64,000 nucleotides of DNA, taken from the NCBI RefSeq assembly GCF_019649055.1, contig NW_026570232.1, forward strand, positions 1,612,001 to 1,676,000, written 5' to 3'. Shown piece by piece: positions 25,246-38,195 of this stretch. Position 1 is the stretch's first letter. Each line of letters opens with the position of its first letter. The notes under the pieces are model-generated. The model was not told the DNA's origin and did no database searches. It saw only the letters and a program-made list of their open reading frames with translations. Source of the stretch: Paramacrobiotus metropolitanus (Eukaryota; Tardigrada; Eutardigrada; Parachela; Macrobiotidae). The translations under genes were made by a program, and so were the position numbers.

Positions 25246-28200
25246 GAGGAAGCTACAAGCTTTTAAAACTGATCACAATTCCGCGTTTACGATTAGGTCA
25301 TCGTGGCGGTGTGTAAAAACATCAATTTGGAACGACCATAACGGATAAAAACGACGCTTAATGGTTGGAATAAAATCGGTCAGTTCAGTTCCAACATGGC
25401 GAGATGGAATAAAATTGATAAATTTAAATATCGGTCAGTCACAAATTCACAATGCTGATCAGAAAATGGCCCGCTTCTACACAAGGACGATATGTACACA
25501 CAGCATACGTGCATTCAACAGTTTTCCTCTGCCAGTCAGTCGCTCGCAGTCGTGCTGGAGAAAGTAATCCAAGCCACTGGCTGCGCTGATGCGAACTTCG
25601 AACTAGGCTTGGCTGCGCCTTTGCTTTGATCCGATGGCTAGCGCGATTTATGGCGCAGAGTCAGACAAAGCGGGCGGAGAGAGAAAGCCACTCACAAAGT
25701 AGCAGATGGTCAAAATATTGCCATGCGTGCAACACCGGGTACTGGCCATATCCCGGACACAACAAGGACTCAGTCAACCGCGCATAGTTATATTCGATTC
25801 CCACAATATTATTACAAACGGTAACTATTTTCTGCCGGTACGAAAACATACAGGGGCAGCTTTTGCGCCAGATTCCCGTGGATGAGATTTGGTGGTCGGC
25901 CTATTTGAATTTCACTGCGCTATTCGGATATATCGCACACAGTGAAAACAACCTGTGCGAACCAACGCCGCGGCCGGTCACACTCGAAGCCGCCGCTTGG
26001 AGGCGCCGTGAGACGAGATGATTGCTTGTACGACTACGGATGTGTACGAGGGATGTATGATTGTATGTGTACTAGTACACTGTGCGTTGCTTTACCTATT
26101 AATAAATTGGGCCAAATATTATTGCAGAAAAAACATGTACCGTAATTGTATGTTCAGATTATTAAATTGTCGAAAGCTGCGAAACCCATGCCTAAGCGGC
26201 AAATGTGTGTGCATTATGTACTCGTACTAAGAGTTGCCAATATTGGCGCTGTATTGTAGTATGTATTCTATGTCTAATCTATATAAGTACTTATAATTTA
26301 TTATGGTTATGGTACTGTATAAATTATAATCTGCACGGCTGCAGTGCATATGTGAGTAGAAATATTATAGTAAATTAATAATTTTATTATTTAAAAGTTT
26401 ATACTGCTTCATATTGTTGGCCTTCATCGCATTTGCGGCACTGACCACGGCCGCCCGGTGGTCCCTGGTGGCATAAGGCTCTACCATTTCCGCTTCTCCC
26501 AATTCATCGTTATTACATCACAGATCGTTGTTGTCCATAAAAGACACTCCCGGTACTATTAGTGGGCTCACAATCAGTCCTGGTTTCACCTTACAACCGG
26601 CAGTTTTTCAACGCAGGCAAATTAGCAATCGTCATTCGTCCATGCAGAATTTTATGAGGTTGTGAACAACTGCTACCCTAGTGAGCCGCTGGCGTTCTAA
26701 AATGGGAGCATCATCCCGTGCTCCCGCTTCCAGTTCGCCGACGGTGCCGCACAACGCGCGGATAAGTATGTCTGTTTTATGGCGATATTTACGTTCTTAA
26801 TTTATCACGATTTATAAAGACAAAGTGGAACATATCGTCGTGGTGACTGGACATTTCACAAAATAATAATGAAGTATTTACGATTACTACTCACAAACCA
26901 GTTAACTCCTCACGGCGGCAGTTGCATTGGTTTCCTTTCCTACTCACCACAGTTTTCTGTTTTTCTAATTTTTTTACAACTGAAATTACTTACAGTACAA
27001 GTTTTTAATTTTCAGATATACCTAAACTAGCTTTTCCAGTAATCTTTTTCTGTTTTTCTTCGACTCTTCGTACGATATGATCGATAGACGTTTGTTAGAG
27101 CGAGTGTTTGTTGTCCGAAGTTAGAACTGGAAAGTATTCCACTCGGGACATTTTGGCCATCGTATTCGCTCGATGCAGATATATCGGGGAAAGACACGTA
27201 CGGGTGCTGGAATACTCTGGTTGTTCTTGATGCCTTATGGTCGGTTTGGATCATTTATTTGGACTTTGTGATAAATTAATAACCAGGAATGCGTCGTTTG
27301 TGGTTGACTTCGATGATTACTGAATGGTCTTGAAACGCTGGATTCCAGTGGGAAATCCGGAGACTCTTTCCAAGTCACTGCATCCAGTGAGTTAAAAAGT
27401 GTACATTTTGCAAAACTACGCAGTGGACACAGTCAGGGAATAAACATTAATGATCGTCCAATGCATAATAATAAATTATAAACCGTCTATAAACGATAAA
27501 CTCGTAAAACAGAACTATACTTATTACTTACTGATTACTGACTGAATTTACAGTTAAAGTAGAAAAAACAACTAGTTACTAGTATTGTGCTGTTGAACGA
27601 TATGCTCGCGTGTATTTATATGAAAGTACTTGAGCCGGAGCGGAAATTTGCTGATCTGCAATTTCAGAACCCTTTTAACCTGTTTAAGTATATTGTCAAA
27701 AAATATTGCTTTGCTGGTACGTAACAGATAACAGGAGAAAACCCCGGCTGGCCCGGCAGAATGAAAAAGTTGCTTCATTTTCGCGTTTCTCCAGTGTTAA
27801 ATGCTATTTTGCTACTGTTGAGAAGCACCGATACAGCAAACATATGTAAAATGAAACCGGAAATGAAAATTGATTTCAATATTTTCCCCTTTGAAAAATT
27901 TTTCATTAGAGAACCATCCTTCCTATTGAACTGTTTGCACTCTGTGACGATAATGGTACGTACTTTAACGGTATTTAATCCGAAAGATTTTTCTTGGGAA
28001 ATTTTCGTGATGTCAGAAATACAAAATCTTCATGAAAAAATACAACTTGTTGTCGCATCTTTTTGTTTCGTTGGCTACTTCTATTATTTTGCTGTTGCCA
28101 GCCTACCCGGGTTTATTATATGCCTGTTTGGGTTTCAGGTTGTTTGCTTATTTTCTTAATTTTCTATGATTCAATTTTAGTGTTTCATTAATTTTTTCGT

Positions 28201-28855
28201 ACTACAGTGTTGACGTTCTGGCAGTGCCGATGTCGACGATTTTGCCTGGCGCTGCTGATCGTAGTGAATACATTTTTGAATTTTTTCGCAGTTATTTGGA
28301 TTCCAATTGACGTCGAAAGCGGTCTTTGCTCGTCAGCTGGCTCTGACGGCAACCAGAGAAAACTACGTCGCGAAATCCTCGGAGTTCCTGTCGTTTCCCG
28401 TAGAGATACTTTCTACGAAATCGAATGTTAATTGGCTGACATTCATCCAGCAACGCGGTTTTTCGACGACTCCATCTCCGATCGCTCAACGTGCCCAGTG
28501 CGTAACAGAAGTTCCACCCAGTCACTTTATACTGGAAAATGTTTTATATTCTTTTTCCTCGTTGGTTAACATTTTGGATTTAGAATTTTCAAAAGTAATA
28601 TTGCTTGAAATGTTAGTTACATATTACAGTAATCTGTTTTTTTGGCTGGCCGTTGCGACACTCTGAAAGGCGAATAGTTAATAATTTACTCGTATTTTCG
28701 TTCTTTTACTGTGGCGTGGCTGGTGTAAAATTATAGGTGAATAATTACTGCATTTGCATTGTACAGTTGTACTTGATTTTAGGCCCGAACCAATGCTGCA
28801 TTCATTTCAGCCTTTAATACTTCCCTTCGGTTTTTAATTTTTATTGTATTTCAGA
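25246..28855. other. Intergenic region upstream of Notch and acylphosphatase
   Basis: About 3.6 kb between divergent genes, so it should hold both promoters. Small frames exist (minus 27254-27027, 75 codons, starting with ATG; plus 27761-28159; plus 28307-28666) but none shows a known domain or clear splice sites. A pyrimidine-rich AG acceptor ends at 28854, directly before the acylphosphatase ATG, so a non-coding 5' exon probably lies in this region. Confidence 0.45.
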
Positions 28856-29422
28856 ATGCCAGACAATACTGAAACACCTGTGGTATACAACGTCGAATTC
28901 GAGGTTAGTACAGATGGTTTTGGAAGCATAATTATTGTATGCTGCAGTTTATTTGCAATAAGTACAGAGACGAGCATCGCTCACAAAAATACGTTCAGAG
29001 GAAAAATTTGTCCCAGCTGGCACGAGAAGGGACCACGAAGGGAGATAATTATTCTAAACTGACTATGTAGTAATGTACATTCGCAAAGATAGAAATATTC
29101 AAATAATAATTATTTCGGTCTGTTGTTTGTGCACACCGTTTTGAATGCATCAGTATTGCAGGTCTTCGGATTAGTGCAGGGTGTTTTCTTTCGGAAATAC
29201 ACCCAACGCCACGCACAGGAGTTGGGTCTGACGGGATGGGTGCAGAACACACCGCGCGACACCGTGATCGGTCAGCTGCAGGGCAGCAAAGAAGCGGTGG
29301 AGAAGATGAAGGAGTGGCTGTCGCGCACGGGGAGTCCGCACAGCAAGATCGACAAGTGCGAATTCCGCGGGGAAGGTCCCGTTAGCAAGAAAAGCTTCAC
29401 GACCTTCGATGTGCGCCACTGA
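28856..29422 (+). CDS. Acylphosphatase
   Basis: Two exons, 28856-28903 and 29162-29422, joined in phase 0, give 102 residues, the normal size for the family (about 95-100). The enzyme hydrolyses the carboxyl-phosphate bond of acylphosphates in the cytosol. The signature GLVQGVFFRKYTQ carries the catalytic Arg, and LGLTGWVQNTPRDTV carries the catalytic Asn and the typical GxVxN loop. The C-terminal part with FRGEG and a final strand SFTTFDVRH also fits. The ATG is directly preceded by a good 3' splice site (TTTCAG ending at 28854), so the 5' UTR is probably split by an intron just before the start codon. The gene converges on Argonaute. Confidence 0.92.
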
Positions 29423-30305
29423 TTGAGAGCGACCGCTGGCCAGTGTCCGGCCGTACCTCATATAAAGGAGTATTTCAAACCTGAACTGTGTTTCCTGTCA
29501 TTAGTTGAGTGGGCTTGTTGTAAATCAAAGTTCCGGTGTCTTCTTCGCAGAATTCTGACAGTAGCAAAATTGCTTTGTGATGTTCATGTGTGCATATATA
29601 TATGAACACAATTTCTGCAGCTTATCACGCGGAGACAAAAAGTAATAGTGTGAAGAAAGATCCTGCATCAGTATTTCTACATGTAACTGCTCTGTCTAGA
29701 CCCCTAGAGTCGTTTTTTAAATCAGGGAGAAGTGTAAAATCCAAAGCAGTTTTTCTGACTGCTGACGATGGTAGCGGGTTTAATATCCAGTTGCAAAACG
29801 ATCAGTAATTGTGACGGTAACTACTAACCAAGACCACCGGCCAGATTGTTTTTTGGTCGGGTGATTTACCAAAGAATTGATAGGCTTTCTTAACTCTATT
29901 AGATATTTACTAGCATCCAGAAAAAGAAAAAATTCGTGCTACAAAACATCGATCGCAAAATTCAAATGCAGAAAATCGCACAGAAATCGAAAGCAAAAGA
30001 TTAGCACACTCACTTGTCAGATAGAGCATCCCAGTAAGACGTGCAAGGCACACATTAGGAACCGGTTTAGAAAGAAAAATGGAGCAGAAATATCAGCGTT
30101 GAAGAAAGACTAAATTTAAGGTACAAACTGAAGTGTAATAACATCAAACCCGCCACCAAAAAGCGAGAAACTGAAGACTAAACTAATTTCTAATATTCTT
30201 TTTAACATTACAACTACTATCTCGATGTATTAACGAATAAAAAATACATTTCAATAAAAAAATCGTAAATGAAGGCCCTGTCCAACAGGATTGGCAAATC
30301 CATCA
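29423..30305. other. Convergent 3' region between acylphosphatase and Argonaute
   Basis: No gene is supported. Two plus-strand AATAAA signals near 30233 and 30253 could end the acylphosphatase transcript; if used, its 3' UTR would run to within about 50 bp of the Argonaute stop codon. Open frames here (29590-29808, 29877-30113) have no recognisable content. Confidence 0.45.
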
Positions 30306-33300
30306 CTAAACGAAATACATGTTGCTCTTTTCCTTTGGATTCATAATGTTGTCGTGCACTTTGATTTTTTTGTTTAACTGTTGAATGTCAATGGATGGAT
30401 CCGATCCCGAACCCAAAGAGACGGTGCTGATCCTGTAAAGTGCAAACATTTGCAAGAATACGTCACGGAAATTATCATATCTACGATCGTACGCTTCAAT
30501 TCCATCATCGGAGAGATGGTGACGCGCGCGGAAAGCCACGTGATGAGCGTAATACGCAGGGGCCGGAATAGACACACTGCGGCTGCAGCGGGCATAACAG
30601 TATGTCAAGTAATAGGAGAATAATTCGATTTCGTCTGCACTGAAATCCGAATCGTCATACAGCATGTTGTAATGTCCCGGTCGCGATGTTCCCTACAAAA
30701 AATAAGGCTGATGAGATTACGATACTAAATCCAACAATACAAAAATTTTATACGACTGTACAGCAGGAAAACATCCGCACCTTTGCAAAAGTGACAGAAA
30801 AGCGTTAAGAAAATCACTGCGGTTAAGCAAATCGTATTAACGAAAACGACGTTTTTGTAAGCTCGCAACCGACCTGCAAACCTCCATGGCTGCAGAGGAA
30901 ATAATCCAGCTCCGAAAAGTGACAAATTCCTTTATCCACCACAGTGCCTAATAACCAATAATTATCAGTCAACTAATCTCGCGACAAATTCTGTTTTACC
31001 GGAAAGTATTACCAGCGGGTATATTTTCGCCACGCCCGACTTCATCCCTCTTGTTCTGACAGAACATTCGTGTATGATGGCGTTTCCCAACAATAATGTA
31101 AGTAATATGCGGCTGGTAGCCTGGCTCCAGTTTCCGGCAAGCTGCCTGCAGTGCGTGGACTTCCTGTAGCATAACCTGTTTACAAATACAACCGAGTTAC
31201 AAATTATGCAGCACAAAGATCCCGACATCCACCTAGTACGTGCCTGTTCAAATTGTCCCTCAGACACCCCGTCACGATAGAAGATTATCTTCTGCGGTTT
31301 ATGGTTATTATTGCGAACGCGAAATTCGATCAATAATTCAGCAATCATATCTCGCAGACAATCTTCCATAACTTCTACGCGATGACCCTGAGCGCCTACG
31401 CGGGCACTGTACGCCGTAAACGTCTTATTATGACTCGCAACAACAGCGGCGACCGACGGCTTATCTTTAGATTCTCCTGGAGACGGATGGGTGACATCGG
31501 CGCCGAACACGATGGTTGGCTAAAATGTCATCACAAATGTTGCATATAAATGACTTCCACCGAGCTCGCAAATAACAAAATGCAAAACTTATCCAAGGTA
31601 ACTTGAAGCCAAAAATACAAAGTGCCGGAAAGAAATAACCGGAAAGACTGAAGATCAGTCCATGCGAAAAACCGAGTTGAAAGAGTTATCAAAATTCGAA
31701 GATTCAGACTTGTAATGCGCAAACTGAATAAAACTAGGCTTCGGATTTAATAATAAAACACATTTAGCGTTAGCGTTTCTTGCATAGTAAAAGTGACTTA
31801 AAACAAAACACACAATCAAGCACTCACCTGCGCAACAAATCGTTTCAGATGTTCAAAGAATTTCGGGACAGGTTGATCTTTGACGCTAATAAAGTTGGCC
31901 ACCTGAACATTGATACCGCCGACTTTCGTGTTAATTTTCAGCAGCAAATTCCCGACCAACTGCCCCAGTTTCGGTCCAACATTTTTCTGTATCGTATATC
32001 CTTTCACGCACTGCGTCGGGACTCCCACAATCACGTCACCCGCTTTCTTAACTTCGGCATAATGAAAATCCTGACTGATTAGCACCATAATCAAATCCAC
32101 TTTGTTAGTCCCGAAATTCTTGACAATCTCTTTCATAATCTGCACGAAATCCGGATTTCGCCAGTCAAACTTTTTCGGCAAGGTATCCTGATTCGGGTAA
32201 TCAATCGTCATCCCCTGGAAGCGCCCAGATATGTTATTGTAAACCTTGCTAGTGAATAAAAGCAGCAACTAGCGCCTGATCTCTTTACCTTCTGTTTGCC
32301 CATCATGACCAGTGATTCAACGAACGGCCTAACACCAATACGATTTTCGTCCACCAAGCTAATAATAGCCCAGTTTTTTAGCGTCCCAGGCACTGCAAAC
32401 TTGATACTTCGCGAATCGTATGTTCCTGCAAAAAAGCAAAAAATTATCATTTTTTTTTGTTCATCAAGTCTTTTTGCCTAGATTATAACCGGCTTTCTAA
32501 TCTGTATTTTGAAATCGGATAATAATCATTATATCAGACCAAGTTTTAAACTCCATTGCTGCTAGCGGTATAACTTTTCCGCCAGTTATTAGATCGGAAT
32601 TTTATACCGTCGCTCTTTTTGACCATTACGGTCTTTTTATCCCCGACTGCCAAAGTTGGCGCATCCAACTGCCTGCCTTCCACTTTAACCATCTCTTTAT
32701 CGACCGAAATGCCAAATTCCTTCAGTGTCGGATCACTATCGTAACTGACGCCATTTCTCCGAGTGTTTTCCACAAACCTTTTGCGCTCATTTGCTAAAGA
32801 AAACAATTACACTGAAGTTATTCGGAACGTCCTCCAGTTTTAAAGTGACAATTAGCGATGCGTTTATCAGGATGCGGTCATACCTGTTTGCGTGCATTTT
32901 CTCACCATGTCTGCAGTCTGCTCGGATGTCAACCGCTTGTCGCATTTCTGTTCGATCAGGGTGCAGACTTCCAGAGGCAACAGACTCCCTTTTGTACCAA
33001 CCTGCAATTGTGTGGATTAAAATTCTGAATATCCGCTAATTTCTGCTGTAAGTTGTAGCGACCGACAACAAGAAGCACTGTTTTTAGGATACAGAAACGG
33101 AAAACTAACCTTTAAACAAGGCAAACCGCGCTGACGCAGATCCAAGTTATATTCTGTTTTGAAATAATTCGTCACACTTTTCTTCTGTCCATTTTGCTCG
33201 AAAAACAGGTTATCGGGGGTCTGGTCAGTGATACCAGTTATGCGAACTCGGCGAATGCCGCCGCCGTGGTTGGTCTCCACTTTCAAGCCTTTGAGTTCTT

Positions 33301-35164
33301 TTTCCAGTGTTTTACGCTGGCTGACGTTCAGGCTGGCGGGCGAACTGTTCAGAAACTGAGACACGAATTCAAGCAATTTTTGACGGCCGTAGAACACTGT
33401 ATGGGATTTGTCCAGGTTCAGCAAAACCTTCCACTGTGTCGGTCGAGCACTCTAAATAAACACACGGCTCGTTTAATTACTGTTTACGAGTTATCATCTA
33501 ATCACCGTTCCCTGTTATTACTCTGTATCTAATCGCCGGTTCTAAATAATGATGTAAATTTAGATGATATTCTTACTCGAATCCGATTACAACGATTATT
33601 ATGGTTCGTAAGCATTTATTAAAATATGTGATAAGACCCTTCTCCTCACAAAAAAATGATGTCATCAGGACAAATGCCAAACGTAAAAACCACACCAAAT
33701 AAACTGGAATGGATAACAACTACATTCGCACTTTTTAGTAACCTTTTAATAAGTCTAAATCACAGGATAAGCGATTCTGCGCCTACCGAGTAGTATCCGG
33801 TCCACATAAATCGGCCCTGTCCGAGCTCAACGGGAGGGGCCAAATTGCGGGAGAAGTATGATCGCCGGATAGCGATGTTGGTGGCGGTCGACAACGCTGC
33901 CTGCCGAAACACGGTGTTGATGCATTGGAACACCTGTAACCCACAATATACGCTGTGATTCAATTGCAGCAGGAGGTAAACACGAAACAGCGCTGCACTT
34001 ACAACGATGGGTACTGCATCGCGCCGTCCGGCCATGCATTCGCTCAATTCCGCCCACGCTATCGCCAGGGGTTTACAGGGCTTCAGTGTAACCTACAGAT
34101 CAGAATGTAACGTTCAGCAATGTGCACAAATTTGATTAATAAAATTACCCCGAACTTTCAAAACCTCAAGTCTTTTCATTTTGCTTAGTGCACCCAGTTT
34201 TAACCAATTTTCCAGTACATATGGCGCAGCTGCTTACGCAATATTTCGTTAAACATTTTTATCAATAATACTGTTATTATTACTAAAACGCCGTAGTACT
34301 CATCCTACTACTTTTTTCTTTTGAAACAGCTTAAGCTTTTTCCATCCTGTTTGTTATATAAATCGCCGAATGCTTGTTTTATTTTGCCACACTGAGTCGA
34401 AAACCGAATACATAAAATCATCATTTTGATATACTCCATCCATATCATCCATATTTTAAGGGCTCGCTGTACCTATTTTGCTTGTGCGAATTTTTCAGTG
34501 GCCGTGTGTCAGGCAAACCAAACAAATGTTAAAATACCGTAACATTACTTTAATAATTTTAATGCCGTCCGATGTTGATTTATCTTAGACTGACGAGTGC
34601 CAATAAAAAAAGTAGAAAGAACCGTTTCCGGGTCATTTTTTATTTCCTTCTTCACACGACCTGCAATCTACGACGCACCTTAACCCGTCGTTCGCCTCCT
34701 TCTTCATCCTTGGGAACCGTCAACACTTCGGAGAAGTCCTGATCCGGTGCAATCTTCAACTCGCGGATGGTGTAGAGGTTCTTCTCTCCATCGTACGCGG
34801 GTCTGCATCCGTTGAGGATCTTCTGCGTATTAGGTGCACCCAGAAACAGGGCCATAATCTTCTGCTTCAGCGCTCTGGGGACGGCGTTGGGATCTCTTGT
34901 GCCCTGCTTCTTGCCCTTTCCCTTCTGGTCTCCTGCGGCAGGAGCAGGAGTGCCGCGTTCAAAAACCATATCCACATCGTAATGGTAAAAGTAGCCAGAA
35001 GTGGGGATTTTCACCATGTAGTGGTTGGCCGACAGCGCAATGGGTGTTCCCAGAGTCCCGAAGCCCCTGGTCGGATGACGCTTCACCCCCACCAGCTTTT
35101 GGCCCCCTGCATCGCCTCCTCCTTTCTCCGACGTTGCCATTTCTTTTTCCTCGTCGATCGTCAA
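30306..35164 (-). CDS. Argonaute protein, complete, 12 exons
   Basis: Exons: 35164-34661, 34092-34003, 33933-33787, 33451-33110, 33001-32884, 32793-32575, 32425-32289, 32244-31828, 31519-31244, 31175-31013, 30947-30874, 30692-30306; 957 residues in frame. It would load small RNAs and silence matching transcripts. Domains in order: N domain ([24 protein letters not shown]), L1, PAZ, L2, MID and PIWI. MID keeps the 5'-phosphate pocket ([15 protein letters not shown]). PIWI keeps all four slicer residues: Asp in [11 protein letters not shown], Glu in VEVMED, Asp in [11 protein letters not shown] and His in [14 protein letters not shown]; the protein ends in YFV. The N domain has a Gly/Ala/Lys-rich insertion after MVFERG. 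It is an AGO-clade member rather than a Piwi-clade one by these motifs, but rather diverged, so miRNA versus siRNA role is open. The exon ending at 31244 is followed by GC, not GT; the acceptor at 32245 is AAG. Confidence 0.94.
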
Positions 35165-35359
35165 GCCAAAGAATCACGTGCAGTGTAGAATCACTTCATC
35201 ACAACCTGTCCTAGTATCCAGATTCGCTACACTGCTTACAACCCAATTTGACGGAAGTTTATGTGAAACTGTTAGGTATCTTGCTGACGATGAATTAAAA
35301 TTTGTTGAGTTAACACTTAAAAGTCGTTGTTCAACTGAAATTAATACAGGGTACAATTA
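35165..35359. other. Argonaute upstream region
   Basis: Short unique sequence between the Argonaute ATG and the repeat block. The Argonaute promoter and 5' UTR must lie here or extend into the repeats. No TATA box is obvious. Confidence 0.4.
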
Positions 35360-35515
35360 TCAAGCGAGCGAGCGAAGCGAGCGAGCGTTTTTAATCTGCG
35401 GTGCGACATGCGGAGAGCTGGGTCCCCGGGGTCCAGGGGCGAAGCCCCTGGCCGGGGTTTGGGGCGGAGCCCCAATAAGCAGGGGGTGCGGGGGGCGCAG
35501 CCCCCCGCTGAAACA
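35360..35515. repeat. Cluster of GC-rich mini-hairpins
   Basis: Starts with tandem GCGAGCGA-type words around 35363-35387. Three perfect hairpins follow, each closed by a three-base GNA loop: 35433-35451 (8 bp stem, loop GAA), 35459-35475 (7 bp stem, loop GGA) and 35488-35508 (9 bp stem, loop GCA). The block is far more GC-rich than its surroundings and directly precedes the 122 bp tandem array. Confidence 0.8.
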
Positions 35516-35573
35516 ATTGAGAAGGTAGTCAAAAAAAATTGAAAAACTAACCGGGTTATTTTTGACGGACCTG

Positions 35574-37766
35574 CTGCAGTTAATGTATTCGGGTCCGTTT
35601 TTTAGAACCCGGTCCGGGAATTTTGCCCGCCCTGGGTGGATCGTTTTTGAGGAACCGACATGCGGGGAACCACCGGGGCATTTTTCACGAACCCGCCATA
35701 CAAACAGTATGGAGGGTCCGTTTTTTAGAACCCGGTCCGGGAATTTTGCCCGCCCTGGGTGGTTCGTTTTTGAGAAACCGACATGCGGGGAACCACCGGG
35801 GCATTTTTCACGAACCCGCCATACAAACAGTATGGAGGGTCCGTTTTTTAAAATCCGGTCCGGGAATTTTGCCCGCCCTGGGTGGATCGTTTTTGAGGAA
35901 CCGACATGCAGGGAACCACCGGGGCATTTTTCACGAACTCGCCATACAAACAGCATGGAGGGTCCGTTTTTTAGAACCCGGTCCGGGAATTTTGCCCGCC
36001 CTGGGTGTTCGTTTTTTAGAAACCGACATGCGGGGAACCACAGGGGCATTTTTCACGAACCCGCCATACAAACAGTATGGAGGGTCCGTTTTTTAGATCC
36101 CGGTCCGGGAATTTTGCCCGCCTGGTTGGTGCGTTTTTGGGGAACCGACAAGCGGGGAACCACCGGGGCATTTTTCACGAACGCGCCATACAAACAGTAT
36201 GGAGGGTCCGTTTTTTAGAACCCGGTCCGGGAATTTTGCCCGCCCTGGGTGGTTCGTTTTGAAACCGACATGCGGGGAACCACCGGGGCATTTTCACGAA
36301 CCCGCCATACAAACAGTATGGAGGGTCCGTTTTTTAGATCCCGGTCCGGGAATTTTGCCCGCCTGGTTGGTGCGTTTTTGGGGAACCGACATGCGGGGAA
36401 CCACCGGGGCATTTTTCACGAACCCGCCATACAAACAGTATGGAGGGTCCGTTTTTTAGAACCCGGTCCGGGAATTTCGCCCGCCCTGGGTGGTTCGTTT
36501 TTGAGAAACCGACATGCGGGGAACCACCGGGGCATTTTTCACGAACCCGCGATACAAACAGTATGGAGGGTCCGTTTTTTAGATCCCGGTCCGGGAATTT
36601 TGCCCGCCTGGTTGGTGCGTTTTTGGGGAACCGACATGCGGGGAACCACCAGGGCATTTTCACGAACCCGCCATACAAACAGTATGGAGGGTCCGTTTAG
36701 ATCCCGGTCCGGGAATTTTGCCCGCCTGGTTGGTGCGTTTTGGGGAACCGACATGCGGGGAACCACCAGGGCATTTTCACGAACCCGCCATACAAACAGT
36801 ATGGAGGGTCCGTTTTAGAACCCGGTCGGGAATTTTGCCCGCCCTGGGTGGATCGTTTTTGACGAACCGACATGCGGGGAACCACCGAGGCATTTTCACG
36901 AACCCGCCATACAAACAGTATGGAGGGTCCGTTTTTTAGATCCCGGTCCGGGAATTTTGCCCGCCTGGTTGGTGCGTTTTGGGAACCGACATGCGGGGAA
37001 CCACCGAGACATTTTCACGAACCCGCCATACAAACAGTATGGAGGTCCGTTTTTTAGAACCCGGTCCGGGAATTTTGCCCGCCCTGGGTGGATCGTTTTT
37101 GACGAACCGACATGCGGGGAACCACCGGGGCATTTTTCACGAACCCGCCATACAAACAGTATGGAGGGTCCGTTTTTTAGATCCCGGTCCGGGAATTTTG
37201 CCCGCCTGGTTGGTGCGTTTTTGGGGAACCGACATGCGGGGAACCACCGGGGCATTTTTCACGAACCCGCAATTCAAATAGTATGGAGGGTCCGTTTTTT
37301 AGATCCCGGTCCGGGAATTTTGCCCGCCTGGTTGGTGCGTTTTTGGGAACCGACATGCGGGAACCACCAGGCATTTTTCACGAACCCGCCATATGAACAG
37401 TATGGAGGGTCCGTTTTGGATCCGGTCCGGAAATTTTGCCCGCCTGGTTAATGCGTTTTTGGGGAACCGACATGCGGGGAACCACCGGGGCATTTTTCAC
37501 GAACCCGCAATTCAAATAGTATGGAGGGTCCGTTTTTTAGATCCCGGTCCGGGAATTTTGCCCGCCTGGTTGGTGCGTTTTTGGGGAACCGACATGCGGG
37601 GAACCACCGGGGCATTTTTCACGAACCCGCCATATGAACAGTATGGAGGGTCCGTTTTTTTGGATCCCGGTCCGGAAATTTTGCCCGCCTGGTTAATGCG
37701 TTTTTGGGGAACCGACATGCGGGGAACCACCGGGGCATTTTTCACGAACCCGCCATACAAACAGCG
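35574..37766. repeat. Tandem array of ~122 bp satellite, about 18 copies
   Basis: About 18 head-to-tail copies of a 118-124 bp unit. Each begins near GGGTCCGTTTTTTAGA and contains CCCGGTCCGGGAATTTTGCC, CCGACATGCGGGGAACCACC and a hairpin CCATAC-AAACA-GTATGG at the unit boundary. Two variants are mixed: one with GAACCC and CCCTGGGTGG, the other with GATCCC and CCTGGTTGGTGCG. The first copies are mostly the first type; the second type dominates to the right. Unit length is not a steady multiple of three and small indels abound, so the long open frames crossing it on both strands (up to 229 codons) are repeat artefacts, not proteins. The array ends inside a unit at about 37766. Confidence 0.95.
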
Positions 37767-38195
37767 AAATTTTGTAACATGATTCACAAATTATAAGGCT
37801 TTGTTTGAGTAAATGTGGAAATACTCGAAGGTCTTCAACAAGTATATAACTTTGTAGACCAGTTGCGTTCGGTCATTCAAGCCAAACGTCACCATAAGGT
37901 CATAACGTAGCATTACCTTGAAAGGATGACGTAGCAAACCATGCTAATCGAAGTCAGGAAGCGGTACCATCGTTAGCAATTTCACCTACATTTGCACTTA
38001 CTTTACAGGATCAACTGAGCTGCATTCATTTTGCAATGACTCATGGTAACGCGTTACCAGCTTTCACCACTCTAATTAAGCGTTGCCAATAATAAATATT
38101 ACGCTGCCATAACTATAACATATTACCGTAACCGTCTTAGTTTCTGTCGCGGTAAGTGTTACCGTAACTATTGTTAACGGATTGCCGTCACCCTT
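37767..38195. other. Unique spacer between two satellites
   Basis: AT-rich sequence with no recognisable gene or repeat. Confidence 0.5.

Noticed and set aside
27761-28666. Plus-strand frames of 132 and 119 codons upstream of acylphosphatase, the second with a mitochondrial-like RGFSTT
   Set aside because: The first is AT-biased with no family; the second has no ATG at its start (TTG) and no donor that joins it in frame to acylphosphatase.
31230-31245. Use of the GT at 31239-31238 as the Argonaute donor
   Set aside because: It changes the phase and breaks the alignment [19 protein letters not shown], which the GC donor restores exactly.
35433-35508. Bacterial contamination suggested by the GC-rich hairpins
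   Set aside because: The block is continuous with eukaryotic genes on both sides and no bacterial gene is present.
35360-37787. Long open frames (up to 229 codons) on both strands across the 122 bp array
   Set aside because: They are the satellite read in several frames; all show the same periodic peptide, and the frame changes with unit indels.
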